Shown here: one piece after another, positions 42,091-50,544 of the stretch
Layout: each line of letters opens with the position of its first letter
How positions within the stretch are numbered: position 1 is the first letter of the stretch
Source: an uncultured Bifidobacterium sp.
GTDB lineage: Bacteria > Actinomycetota > Actinomycetes > Actinomycetales > Bifidobacteriaceae
Direction of reading: 5' to 3'
Length of the DNA: 55,530 nt
NCBI RefSeq assembly: GCF_945269915.1
Contig: NZ_CALYOY010000010.1
Location: 1-55,530 of the forward strand
Notes under the pieces: model-generated
Database searches by the model: none
What the model was told of the DNA's origin: nothing
What the model saw: the letters and a program-made list of their open reading frames with translations, nothing else
Made by a program: the position numbers and the translations under genes

Positions 42091-42466
42091 GGTCAAACGA
42101 ATCAGGAGACACGGGGTCTCGGTCCTCGGTCTGACCTGGGGATCTCGACAATCCGGCGGTCACATGTCCCTCATCCCCTGAATCCTGCACTTGGGGATAT
42201 GTCGGCATTCAGGGGGAACGGATAGGGCCGGTACCGCCTTGAACCCCGCAGGTAGTACATGTCATCCCGATGGTTGCGCCTGTCTGAAGGAACGAACCAT
42301 GGATGTTGGTTGCGCCATCATCCGGTGTCGAATGATTCCTGATGCCTTATGATCCGGTGCTTTCCGGAGCTGTGACCAGCATCGGTTTGGTCACATTCGG
42401 AGGATATCCGCGGTTTTGCTCGTATCTGTCGTGCACTCGCAATCAGCGGACGGTATCGTGAGTGGT
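42091..42466. other. Intergenic region with a hairpin
   Basis: No gene seen. It contains the inverted repeat 42175-42215. The remainder should include the promoter of the downstream esterase gene; a GGAGGA at about 42399-42404 lies before an in-frame TTG at 42416 that is an alternative start for that gene. Confidence 0.4.
42175..42215. terminator. Inverted repeat downstream of the membrane-protein gene
   Basis: Perfect 9-bp arms CCCCTGAAT and ATTCAGGGG separated by 23 bases, 85 bases beyond the stop at 42090. It is probably a terminator; there is no U-tract. Confidence 0.5.
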
Positions 42467-43249
42467 ATGGGTAATGTTGAACGAATCGATGACGCAGGCA
42501 GGGGCGAGGATGGTCGGATGGGCCTGATCGGCAGGGAGTCCACGGCCGTCCCCGGACGGTTCGGCGATCCGCTCACGGTGGAGCATGCCCTCTACTCCCG
42601 CCGTCATGCGGCCGCCAACGTGGGTCGTCCCCTTTTCCTGCTCATGCACGGGTGGGGTTCCAACGAGGAGGACGTGGCCGATCTGATGCGCTACGTGGCT
42701 CCCTATAATGACTCGATCTCCCTGCGGGCCCCCATGGTGGTGCCGGGCAGTGAGAAGGGAATGTTCGGTCCCGGATACACCTGGTTCCATGACATGCGGC
42801 CTGAGCAGGAGGATCTGGACCGGGATGGATACGCTGCGGCAAGGGCCATCGACGACTGGGTGGGGGAGCATGTTCCCGCCGAGAGGCAGATCGTGGTCAT
42901 GGGTTTCTCCCAGGGCGGGATGCTGGCCGTTCATCTGCTGAGGGTGAATCCGGAACGGTATCGGGCTGCGATCTGTCTCTCAGGATTCCTGGCACCTGGC
43001 CTGGTGAAGGGCACGGCCCCTGCCGATGACCGCCTGGCAGCCATGGAAAAACCGGTCTTCTTCGGGTTCGGCTCCGATGACACGACCGTTCCCAAATACG
43101 AGTTCAGGGCTCTGGCCGCCTGGTTGGATGAACATGTCTGGCTGAGGACGTATGAGTACGATCACTTGGACCACAGTGTCGACATTCGTGAGCTGGGCGA
43201 CCTGCGTCAGTGGCTGGCCGACATCGATGTCAGCTCCGGTCTCATGTAG
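42467..43249 (+). CDS. Phospholipase/carboxylesterase-type alpha/beta hydrolase
   Basis: A 260-residue serine hydrolase of the LysoPL/carboxylesterase (abhydrolase_2) group. LMHGWGSNEEDVADL forms the oxyanion region (about residues 46-60), GFSQGG carries the nucleophilic Ser (about 148), the acid is in GSDDTTVP (about 208), and the His is in DHLDHSVD (about 239). No signal peptide, so cytoplasmic. The substrate is an unknown short acyl ester. The start is uncertain: ATG 42467 was chosen, with TTG 42416 and GTG 42458 as in-frame alternatives. It is convergent with the antiporter gene, only 54 bases apart. Confidence 0.83.
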   Translation: MGNVERIDDAGRGEDGRMGLIGRESTAVPGRFGDPLTVEHALYSRRHAAANVGRPLFLLMHGWGSNEEDVADLMRYVAPYNDSISLRAPMVVPGSEKGMFGPGYTWFHDMRPEQEDLDRDGYAAARAIDDWVGEHVPAERQIVVMGFSQGGMLAVHLLRVNPERYRAAICLSGFLAPGLVKGTAPADDRLAAMEKPVFFGFGSDDTTVPKYEFRALAAWLDEHVWLRTYEYDHLDHSVDIRELGDLRQWLADIDVSSGLM

Positions 43250-43303
43250 CGTCGTCCAAGAGCACGGTCGCCTATGCATGGTCGTATGCCTGTATGGCGG
43301 CGA

Positions 43304-45736
43304 TCAGAGGGCCGAGTCGGTATCAACCTGCATGACGTAGACGTTGCGACGCATCTCCCTGGCCAGGGAGCGCGAGATCTCGCCCGCTTCATACATGTCC
43401 TGAATCTGGCCCAGCTCGATCGCATAGCCTTCCCGCTTGGCCTCCTCGACGTTGTCCCTGACCGCCGGCATACCGGAGTAATCGGTTCTGCCTTCGGCCG
43501 AGGATTCGATCATCTGATGATTGATGATGGTCGTGAGGAGGTCCTCGGTCTTGAACCGCCCCTTACCCAATTCGGCATAGAGCTTTTCTATGAGGAAGTG
43601 GTTCATTTCCGCCTGAAGATGGCGGCCTACCAGGAATACCTTGTTGTCGCTGAGCTTGAGGGTCTTATGGCGCAGGCGGTGCACAAAGCTGCGGATGAGA
43701 CCTCGTGCCCTCCTGTGTGACGTGTAGGCCCGCCAGCGGATCTCACCGCCCCTGTCGAGGTGGAAGAGGGAGGATGAGATGTTGGACAGGATCTTCCTGG
43801 CCGCCTGTTCCTGGCAGCGCAGTTCCAGCAGGCGGTCCTGGTCGGCCTTGATTTCATCAGGTCCCGGGTTCCCGTCATCCATTTCGTGGTTGGTCGGCTC
43901 GGCCGACCGCCTGCTGCGGATCATGTCTGCATCGGCATCGCGGTCGGCAGCGGTCCCTGCCGGCAACTGCCCCGTTGGTACCGGGGACGGGCGCACGGAG
44001 GCGGTTGACTCCCCGTCGTTCCTTTCGACACCTCCAGGTCCGGTGAACGTTCCATCCGAATCGGGCATGCTTTCGGAAGCGACCTTGGGGGTGGTTTCGT
44101 ACCTGGTCGGGTCTATGGCGTTGATATCCCTGTCGGACTTGTTTTTCAAGGATCTGCTATCATCCGAATCCCTCTTGGAGGTATCCGGCTTATGGTCCAG
44201 TCGAGCCTCGATCAGGTCTTCGGCATCCTCGATCCGGCTCAGCCGCTCCTCCATATAGTCCTGCTCCCATTCCATGGTCTGAATCTGCAGGTTCTCGAAT
44301 TCCTTGGGGGAGTATTGACCGATCTCCGATTTGAGTTTGGCGATCCGGTGGTTGTATTGCTTGATGACATGCTGGATGGCCAGTCGGTTCTCGTCATTGA
44401 TCCTGGTGGAAAGTTCGCGAATGGTTCCACGCAGGATGTCGATGGACTTCTCCACCTGTTGGGCGGGTACCTCGATCTGATGGGAGGGGGCCAGGAGGGG
44501 CAGGGCGAAGTTGGCCAGAACCAGGGTGACGATGATGACCCCCGCTGCCACGAAGATCAGCTCATTGCGCATGGGGAAGGAGGCCCCGCTGGAAACCGTG
44601 TAGGGGATGGTCAGGGCCAAGGAGAGCGTGATGGTCCCCTTGGGGCCGCCGAAAGTCATGATGGCGGCGGATCGCCAGCGCCGTGCGGTCATGGGGCGTC
44701 GCTTCCCGGTCTCTGCGTCCCTGGTGAAGAACAGGACGGCCGCGACCCAGAGAAAGCGTAGGAGGATGACCGTCAGCGACACCACGACGATGGTGGCCAC
44801 CAGCATCCAGTTGCTGACCCTCCGGTCACGCCAGCTGGTGCCCAGAGCCGTCGGCAGAAGCATTCCCAGGATGATGAAGACGGCCCCGTTCAGGCTGAAG
44901 GAGAAGACCTTCCAGACACTGGTGGAAACGATATTGGCCTTGGACGTGTTGGGCCCTACGCCCGTGTGGTCGAACCGGGCCAGAAGGCCGGTGGCTACGA
45001 CTGCCAGAACCCCTGAGACATGCAGGACATTCTGCCCCACCAGATAGATCAGGAAGGGCAGGAAGAGTTCCAGGAGAATCCTGGTGGTCGTGGTTTCCCA
45101 ACCCAGACGGCGGGCGGATTCGAAGACCCAATTAACCAAAAAGCCCATGATGATGCCGAATCCGATGCCACCCACAAATTCCACTATGAATTCAAGAAGG
45201 GCAGTGGTCATGGAGAAGGACCCGGTGACCGTGGCCAGAATGGCGAACTGGAAGCCGATAACGCCCGTGGCGTCGTTGAAGAGGGATTCGCCTGCCAGGA
45301 CGGATCGTTGACTGGCCGTAAGGTCGGCACTCTTGCCCAGTGAGGAGACCGCCACCGCATCGGTTGGCCCCAGGGCGGCACCGAGCGCCACGGCCGCCGC
45401 CAGGGGAAACATGGGCCAGGCCGCATGGAGGGTGACGCCCACCATGACCATGGTCAGGGCAGCCAGACCGATGGCGAGGGAAATGGATGAGCGGATGTCC
45501 TTGAGGAGTTCCGCTTTGTTTATGGTGTGGGCCTCGTAATAGAGCAGGGGAGCGATGAAAAGGACCATGAACAGTTCCGGGTCGAGCTGCATCTTGGGGA
45601 AGATGGGGAGACAGGCCATGATCGCGCCCAATGCTATCTGGACCAGTGGCGTCGAGACCTTGGGGATGAACCGCGAAACGAAGGAGGACATGAGAACGGC
45701 GGCAACCACACACAGAATCAGGACGAATACTTCCAC
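43304..45736 (-). CDS. CPA1-family Na+/H+ antiporter with long cytoplasmic tail
   Basis: An 810-residue monovalent cation:proton antiporter. About twelve helices fill residues 1-425, including LGPTDAVAVSSLGK (about 128-141) and the ion-binding ESLFNDATG (about 154-162), both typical of NhaP/NHE-like proteins. The C-terminal half is cytoplasmic: a coiled-coil stretch (about 430-530), a low-complexity Asp/Ser/Arg/Pro region (about 535-650), and a helical end domain (about 650-810). The start is GTG 45736 with AGAGG ahead; an ATG at 45799 would add a polar lead of 21 residues before the first helix. It supports pH and sodium homeostasis. The long tail is probably regulatory. Confidence 0.88.
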   Translation of the reverse strand: MEVFVLILCVVAAVLMSSFVSRFIPKVSTPLVQIALGAIMACLPIFPKMQLDPELFMVLFIAPLLYYEAHTINKAELLKDIRSSISLAIGLAALTMVMVGVTLHAAWPMFPLAAAVALGAALGPTDAVAVSSLGKSADLTASQRSVLAGESLFNDATGVIGFQFAILATVTGSFSMTTALLEFIVEFVGGIGFGIIMGFLVNWVFESARRLGWETTTTRILLELFLPFLIYLVGQNVLHVSGVLAVVATGLLARFDHTGVGPNTSKANIVSTSVWKVFSFSLNGAVFIILGMLLPTALGTSWRDRRVSNWMLVATIVVVSLTVILLRFLWVAAVLFFTRDAETGKRRPMTARRWRSAAIMTFGGPKGTITLSLALTIPYTVSSGASFPMRNELIFVAAGVIIVTLVLANFALPLLAPSHQIEVPAQQVEKSIDILRGTIRELSTRINDENRLAIQHVIKQYNHRIAKLKSEIGQYSPKEFENLQIQTMEWEQDYMEERLSRIEDAEDLIEARLDHKPDTSKRDSDDSRSLKNKSDRDINAIDPTRYETTPKVASESMPDSDGTFTGPGGVERNDGESTASVRPSPVPTGQLPAGTAADRDADADMIRSRRSAEPTNHEMDDGNPGPDEIKADQDRLLELRCQEQAARKILSNISSSLFHLDRGGEIRWRAYTSHRRARGLIRSFVHRLRHKTLKLSDNKVFLVGRHLQAEMNHFLIEKLYAELGKGRFKTEDLLTTIINHQMIESSAEGRTDYSGMPAVRDNVEEAKREGYAIELGQIQDMYEAGEISRSLAREMRRNVYVMQVDTDSAL

Positions 45737-46336
45737 CGGCTGCCTCTCCGTCTGCAGCTCCGTCCGCGCCCATGGTGCCCGTCGGCCTTCCACAATCATC
45801 GTGGGTCAGGAATGAAACCTGCATAGGATTCGAACCCTGGGGAGGAGGAGCTTGTTCCTGTACCTCAACTATTTCAGTATACGGAATGCGATTATCCACA
45901 GAGGGGAATTCCGTATTTCAACGCCAAAACCACAACTTGCCCTCCCGGCTTCCTGTCGTCCTGGCCCGATCAGGTCATCCAAAGCTCGCGTTGGGCGTAA
46001 ATGTGTGAAGATGTGGGCTGCCTTCACCGCCCCAGGTCTGTGCGAACCTCTGCGTCGGTATACTGATTCTCAGTCGGTTGGGCGCCGGATCCTGAGAGGG
46101 CGTATGGCGTCTTTCGCAACAAGCGCGTAGATTTCCACCTTCGCCACAACCCGATATGACGGGTCGGCAGTAACCGAACCGATTGACAACAGATATGTCC
46201 TCAGGGCGCAGGGTCGCATGACCTTGCACGTCAGCTGAATGACGATGGACCACCCGGGTCCCTTCCCGAGGCATCCACCAGGCGCCCCGCGCATTACGGA
46301 CAATACGACCGATCCACACGGAAAGGCTTGGCCGAT
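45737..46336. other. 600-base intergenic region between divergent transporter genes
   Basis: No supported gene. The region must contain promoters for the antiporter (minus) and the cation ATPase (plus), with an unusually long leader on the ATPase side. A TTGACA at about 46180 could be a -35, but no -10 fits. A tRNA-T-loop-like sequence (GGATTCGAACC at about 45825-45837) does not fold into a tRNA. I looked for a manganese-type riboswitch and did not see one. Confidence 0.4.
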
Positions 46337-49135
46337 ATGGCAGATTCGACCAACCAGCCAATCAACGAAACACAGAACATGAATTCGGAATATACAGGGA
46401 ATCCCCAATTGGGGGATACGATTTGGCACAGCCTCGATACCGGCGAGGCCATGGCTGCACTCAAGGCGACGGATCAGGGTCTGAACGAGCAGGAGAGTCG
46501 GCGACGACTCGGAATCTTCGGACGGAACACTCTGGCCGAGGCGGAGACCAAGCCCAAATGGCGTCTCCTCCTGGAGCAGTTCACCAGTCCTCTGATCGCC
46601 GTGCTGATTGTCTGCGGCATCGTTACGATCTTTCTCAGGCACTATGTCGATGCTGCGGCGATCTTCATCGTTCTCATCCTCAATGCCATCATCGGATATT
46701 ATCAGGAGTCGAAGGCCGACAAGGCCGTAGAGGCTCTGACATCCCTGGCCACGCCGACCACCCGGGTCATGCGTGGTGGAAGCCTGCAAGACATCGACTC
46801 GGCGGACCTGGTACCCGGTGACCTGGTGGTTTTGGAGAGCGGAGACCGGGTCCCCGCCGATCTGAGGCTTATCGAGACCCTTCACCTCCGCATCGACGAG
46901 GCCATGCTGACCGGTGAGAGCGATGACGCCAAGAAGGGGACGGAAGCCGTTCATAAGGATGCCTCCCTGGGTGACCGCAGCTGCATAGCCTTCTCGGGCA
47001 CCATGGTCACCAGCGGCCGTGGCAGAGGACTCGTCGTCGCCACCGGCTCGGACACCGAGCTGGGGGAGATCAACGACCTGGTTCACGTGGCCAAGGGCCG
47101 CACGCCCCTTCAGCGAATCATCCATCGCACCGAGGTCGGCATAGCCGTGGCGGTTATCCTCGTGGCCATCTTCGTGTTCATCGGTGGTGCAATCATCAAC
47201 GGGAACGCCACGGAGGCCTTCCTCTCCGCCGTCTCCCTGGTCGTGGCCTCCATGCCCGAGGCCCTGCCAATCGTCCTGACCGTGGCCATGGCCCTGGGTG
47301 TTTCCCGGATGGCCGACTACAACGCCATCGTGCGCTCCCTGCCGGCCGTCGAGACCTTGGGGTCCATCACCGTGATTGGCTCCGACAAGACCGGCACCTT
47401 GACCCAGAATCGCATGACCGTTGAGCAGTGCACGCTGGGCGGGGGAGACCCGGTCCAGGTTGACCGGATCACCTCGGGTGCCGACGGCATTCGCTCCGAG
47501 GCTTTCATGGCCCTTATGCGTGGCGGCGCCTTGACCAATGAGGCGCATCGTCAGACCGACGAGGATGGTGTGATCCATTACAGTGGGGACGCGGTCGATA
47601 TGGCCATGGCACGTGTGGCGGATCAGACCGGGGCCGTAACCCGTGAGGACCTGGATGCCCGGATCGTCGCCCAAACCCCCTACGAGCCCGAGCTCCTCCA
47701 CTCCATGACCATCCGGCGAGATTCGGATGGAACCCTGACCCAGTATGTCAAGGGTGCCCCCGATGCAGTCATGGCCATGAGCACGACCATGGTCGGATCG
47801 GATGGGAGGCAGGTCGATCTGGATGCCGACGCGATACATGCCTCCTACCGGGCAATGGGCTCCCAGGGACTGCGCGTGATCGGCGTGGCGAGTCGAACCA
47901 TCGGTCCGGACGACGAGCTCGGTGACCACAAGCAGGCACATGATATGACCTTCCTTGGATTGGAAGGAATGCTGGATCCGCCACGTTCCGGGGTTCGCGA
48001 GGCCATAGCCGACTGCGCCAAGGCCGGTATCAGGGTGGTCATGATCACCGGCGACCATCCGGTAACAGCGGCAGCCATTGGGCAGCGCCTGGGTCTGGAA
48101 CAGACCGAGCACACGCTGACCGGCAGTGAGATGTTGGAGATGAGTGATGAGGTCCTGCGGGCCAGACTTCGCGAAACCTCGATTGCCGCCAGGGTCTCGC
48201 CTCAGGACAAGCTCCGTATTGTCGAAGTCCTTCAGGATGAGGGCCATGTGGTGGCCGTGACCGGTGATGGCGTGAACGATGCCCCGGCCCTCAAGGCCGC
48301 CTCGGTAGGTATCGCCATGGGTGAATCCGGAACCGATGTCGCCAGGGAGGCCAGCGACGTGGTCCTGACCGATGACAATTTCGTCACCATCACCCAGGCC
48401 GTACGGCAAGGTAGGGCCACGTTCAAGGCCATACGCGGATCGGCCTACTTCCTCCTTTCCACGGCCGCCGCCGCCATGATCGCAGTCGGTGTCAACGTGA
48501 TTGCCGAGGAGCCTCTCCTCTTCCTCCCCCTGCAGATGCTATGGATCAACTTCGTGACCAACGGCGTCCAGGACATTGCACTCGGCTTCGAGCCCGGCTC
48601 CGGAGATGAACTGTCGGCGCCGCCGCGTCCAGCCAATGAGGGTCTCCTTTCGGGGACGCTGTGGATCAGGACGGCGGTATGCGGTTTGTGGATGGCCACA
48701 TGCATGCTGGTGATGTTCCGTTTCAGCCTGGACAGGGGTATGGATCTCACTCTGGCAAGGACCATGGTCCTGACTCTCCTCGTCCTGTTCAATTTCTTCA
48801 TCGCCATGTCTGCCCGGTCGGAGAATCGTCTGATCATCCAGCTGAATCCGCTTGACAACAAATTCCTTCTGGTTGCATCGTTCGCAGCGCTGGGAATTCA
48901 CGCGGGGGCCATGTATCTGCCGGCCGTGGCCGGGGTGTTGGGAATGGCACCCCTATCCGGTTCGCAGTGGCTCTCCTGCCTGGTGATCGGGCTTACGGCC
49001 CTGGTCTTCAGCGAGGGAGACAAACTGGTCAGGCAGGTTTTTGCCAGGTACGGAATCGGTGTCGGTGGCCATGCCCCGGATCGGCTCCGCAGGGTTAGGC
49101 GAAGCATCGCTGATATGCTACGCCCGAACGACTGA
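46337..49135 (+). CDS. P2-type cation-transporting ATPase (calcium-type)
   Basis: A 932-residue P-type ATPase with an N-terminal cation-ATPase domain (about 30-100), TGES actuator motif (TGESDD, about 195), a PEALP membrane motif (about 303) where many calcium pumps have PEGLP, DKTGT (about 350), KGAPD nucleotide-binding motif (about 475), GDGVNDAPAL (about 642) and a C-terminal helix bundle (about 700-900). This resembles PacL/PMCA-type pumps; the ion is not certain (Ca2+, or possibly Mn2+ or Mg2+). The start at ATG 46337 has GAAAGG nine bases ahead; a TTG at 46328 is too close to it. The gene is divergent from the antiporter gene. Confidence 0.9.
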   Translation: MADSTNQPINETQNMNSEYTGNPQLGDTIWHSLDTGEAMAALKATDQGLNEQESRRRLGIFGRNTLAEAETKPKWRLLLEQFTSPLIAVLIVCGIVTIFLRHYVDAAAIFIVLILNAIIGYYQESKADKAVEALTSLATPTTRVMRGGSLQDIDSADLVPGDLVVLESGDRVPADLRLIETLHLRIDEAMLTGESDDAKKGTEAVHKDASLGDRSCIAFSGTMVTSGRGRGLVVATGSDTELGEINDLVHVAKGRTPLQRIIHRTEVGIAVAVILVAIFVFIGGAIINGNATEAFLSAVSLVVASMPEALPIVLTVAMALGVSRMADYNAIVRSLPAVETLGSITVIGSDKTGTLTQNRMTVEQCTLGGGDPVQVDRITSGADGIRSEAFMALMRGGALTNEAHRQTDEDGVIHYSGDAVDMAMARVADQTGAVTREDLDARIVAQTPYEPELLHSMTIRRDSDGTLTQYVKGAPDAVMAMSTTMVGSDGRQVDLDADAIHASYRAMGSQGLRVIGVASRTIGPDDELGDHKQAHDMTFLGLEGMLDPPRSGVREAIADCAKAGIRVVMITGDHPVTAAAIGQRLGLEQTEHTLTGSEMLEMSDEVLRARLRETSIAARVSPQDKLRIVEVLQDEGHVVAVTGDGVNDAPALKAASVGIAMGESGTDVAREASDVVLTDDNFVTITQAVRQGRATFKAIRGSAYFLLSTAAAAMIAVGVNVIAEEPLLFLPLQMLWINFVTNGVQDIALGFEPGSGDELSAPPRPANEGLLSGTLWIRTAVCGLWMATCMLVMFRFSLDRGMDLTLARTMVLTLLVLFNFFIAMSARSENRLIIQLNPLDNKFLLVASFAALGIHAGAMYLPAVAGVLGMAPLSGSQWLSCLVIGLTALVFSEGDKLVRQVFARYGIGVGGHAPDRLRRVRRSIADMLRPND

Positions 49136-49183
49136 CGCTGGGAAGCCCCCTCCCTCCTGGGATTGCCTGGTGTCCGATGAACT

Positions 49184-49211
49184 CCCCGGTCCCATGCTTC
49201 CGGGACCGGGG
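49184..49211. terminator. Hairpin between convergent cation ATPase and TauE genes
   Basis: Perfect 10-bp stem CCCCGGTCCC with GGGACCGGGG and an 8-base loop, 48 bases after the ATPase stop and 40 before the convergent TauE gene's end. It probably serves both directions. Confidence 0.7.
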
Positions 49212-49251
49212 CCGATGGGAGATGGGACCGTCGGCCGTAGGCAGGACGCCA

Positions 49252-50151
49252 TCAGAGACCCGTCGTTCCATCATGGCTGCGGTCCGTGCGCTTGTGCCTG
49301 GTGTGTCGTTGAAAGATCGGAGTGATGGTCAGGGCGGAGTAGACTGATCTGACCACGATAAGGCACAGATAGAGAGCCATCAGGTTGGAGTTGGATCGTG
49401 GGCTGAGCAACCCTGCCAGCCAGGTCCCCATCGGAGCGGTTGCTGCGGCGACGAGTCCCAGAAACAACCCATTACGTAAGTGGAGCATGTGGTTTCTGAG
49501 GTTTGTGATCGTTCCGGAAAGGGTGCTGGGGAGGATGGTCAGCAGCGAGGTGCCCCGGGCGATCAAATCACTGGCACCGAGCATCGAAAGGCCTGGCGTG
49601 GCGATGGCGCCTCCCCCCACGCCGAGCATTCCCGACAGGGTCCCCATGCATATGCCCAGGATGATGATGGCAAAGGCCGAACCCACGGATATGTGGATGG
49701 TGCTGTGCCGTTGAGGGGTGAAGGTCAGTTGTTGGATAACGATGCAGATCATGAACCCTGCATAGGTCCACCGAAGCACGATCTCGGGTAGGATCTTCAG
49801 CAACCTGGTGCCGAGTTGTGCACCTGCCACTGCACCGACGGCCATGAGCAGTGCGGACAGCCAATCGACATTGCCCTGCAGGGCGTAGGTCAGCATTCCC
49901 GCGATCGAGGTCGGAATCATCGATGCCAGGGATGTGGCCGATGCATGGCGTTGGCTCAGCCCGATCCAGACCAGTGCCGGAACGATGACTGCGCCGCCGC
50001 CGATACCGAAGAGACCGGACAGCAACCCGGCAACGGCCCCTACAAGGAGCAAGACGATACCGGTGCATTTGCGTCCGGACGCATGGCCGGCGCCGTCCCC
50101 TCGCACAGGGTCCACATCCGCAAGCACGGGTCTGTCAATCCGTTTCGTCAT
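49252..50151 (-). CDS. TauE/SafE-family (DUF81) membrane exporter
   Basis: A 299-residue membrane protein with about eight helices in two pseudo-repeats. Each repeat starts with the family glycine motif: GLLSGLFGIGGGAVIVP (about 41-57) and GTLSGMLGVGGGAIATPG (about 176-193). The family exports sulfite, sulfonates or related organic anions; the exact substrate is unknown. The N-terminal 28 residues are charged and cytoplasmic, and the C-terminus is basic. The start at ATG 50151 is preceded by AAAGG at seven bases. It is a single gene. Confidence 0.88.
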   Translation of the reverse strand: MTKRIDRPVLADVDPVRGDGAGHASGRKCTGIVLLLVGAVAGLLSGLFGIGGGAVIVPALVWIGLSQRHASATSLASMIPTSIAGMLTYALQGNVDWLSALLMAVGAVAGAQLGTRLLKILPEIVLRWTYAGFMICIVIQQLTFTPQRHSTIHISVGSAFAIIILGICMGTLSGMLGVGGGAIATPGLSMLGASDLIARGTSLLTILPSTLSGTITNLRNHMLHLRNGLFLGLVAAATAPMGTWLAGLLSPRSNSNLMALYLCLIVVRSVYSALTITPIFQRHTRHKRTDRSHDGTTGL

Positions 50152-50544
50152 ACCGACCTTTCCCGTTCAACTCTACCTGTGCAATGGCGTTGGGACGGGG
50201 GTAGGTCCACCATGGTGCCGGTCCGTCCATTAGACGGAATAAGCCCACAGTGAATTCTCGGGGAAGGACGGTGACGACGAGAAACATTCTGTCTAGAGGG
50301 GTTTGCCGGACTTGTGCGCAGGGGGATTCCGACCGCTGTCCCGCCGATGACACCCGAACATGTTGTAGTAACCGGAGGGGTTGTGTATGCTGAACGATTG
50401 TCCGGTGCCGAACGTGATAGCGGATTGCTGGACGGTTTGGGAGTTCCGCGGTGTTTGAGGATCTTCCGTCCTGTGTTGTCGATTTCTTGTGTTGTTTCAA
50501 TGGGCTCATGTTCTGTGAGAGAGCCGAACGGGGGTTGTTCTCAT
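50152..50544. promoter_or_regulatory. Leader region of the large surface protein
   Basis: A 393-base region with a marked small upstream frame (50387-50458, listed separately). It separates the TauE gene from the surface-protein gene. A GGGGG run nine bases before the ATG at 50545 may act as the ribosome site. The frame of the surface protein is open upstream to before 50341, so longer starts (for example ATG 50500) cannot be excluded. Confidence 0.45.
50387..50458 (+). CDS. Possible leader peptide upstream of the surface-protein gene
   Basis: A 23-codon frame starting at ATG 50387, with an excellent GGAGGGG seven bases before it, and ending at TGA 50456-50458, 86 bases before the surface-protein start. 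The peptide begins MLNDCPVPNV and contains two Trp and two Cys. The ribosome site is better than that of the surface-protein gene itself, which suggests a translated leader or a control element. There is no homology evidence. Confidence 0.35.
   Translation: MLNDCPVPNVIADCWTVWEFRGV

Noticed and set aside
45820..45905. tRNA-like sequence (GGATTCGAACC) on the minus strand upstream of the antiporter gene
   Set aside because: The T-stem pairs poorly and no acceptor or anticodon stem can be formed, so it is not a tRNA; a tRNA fragment or chance match remains possible.
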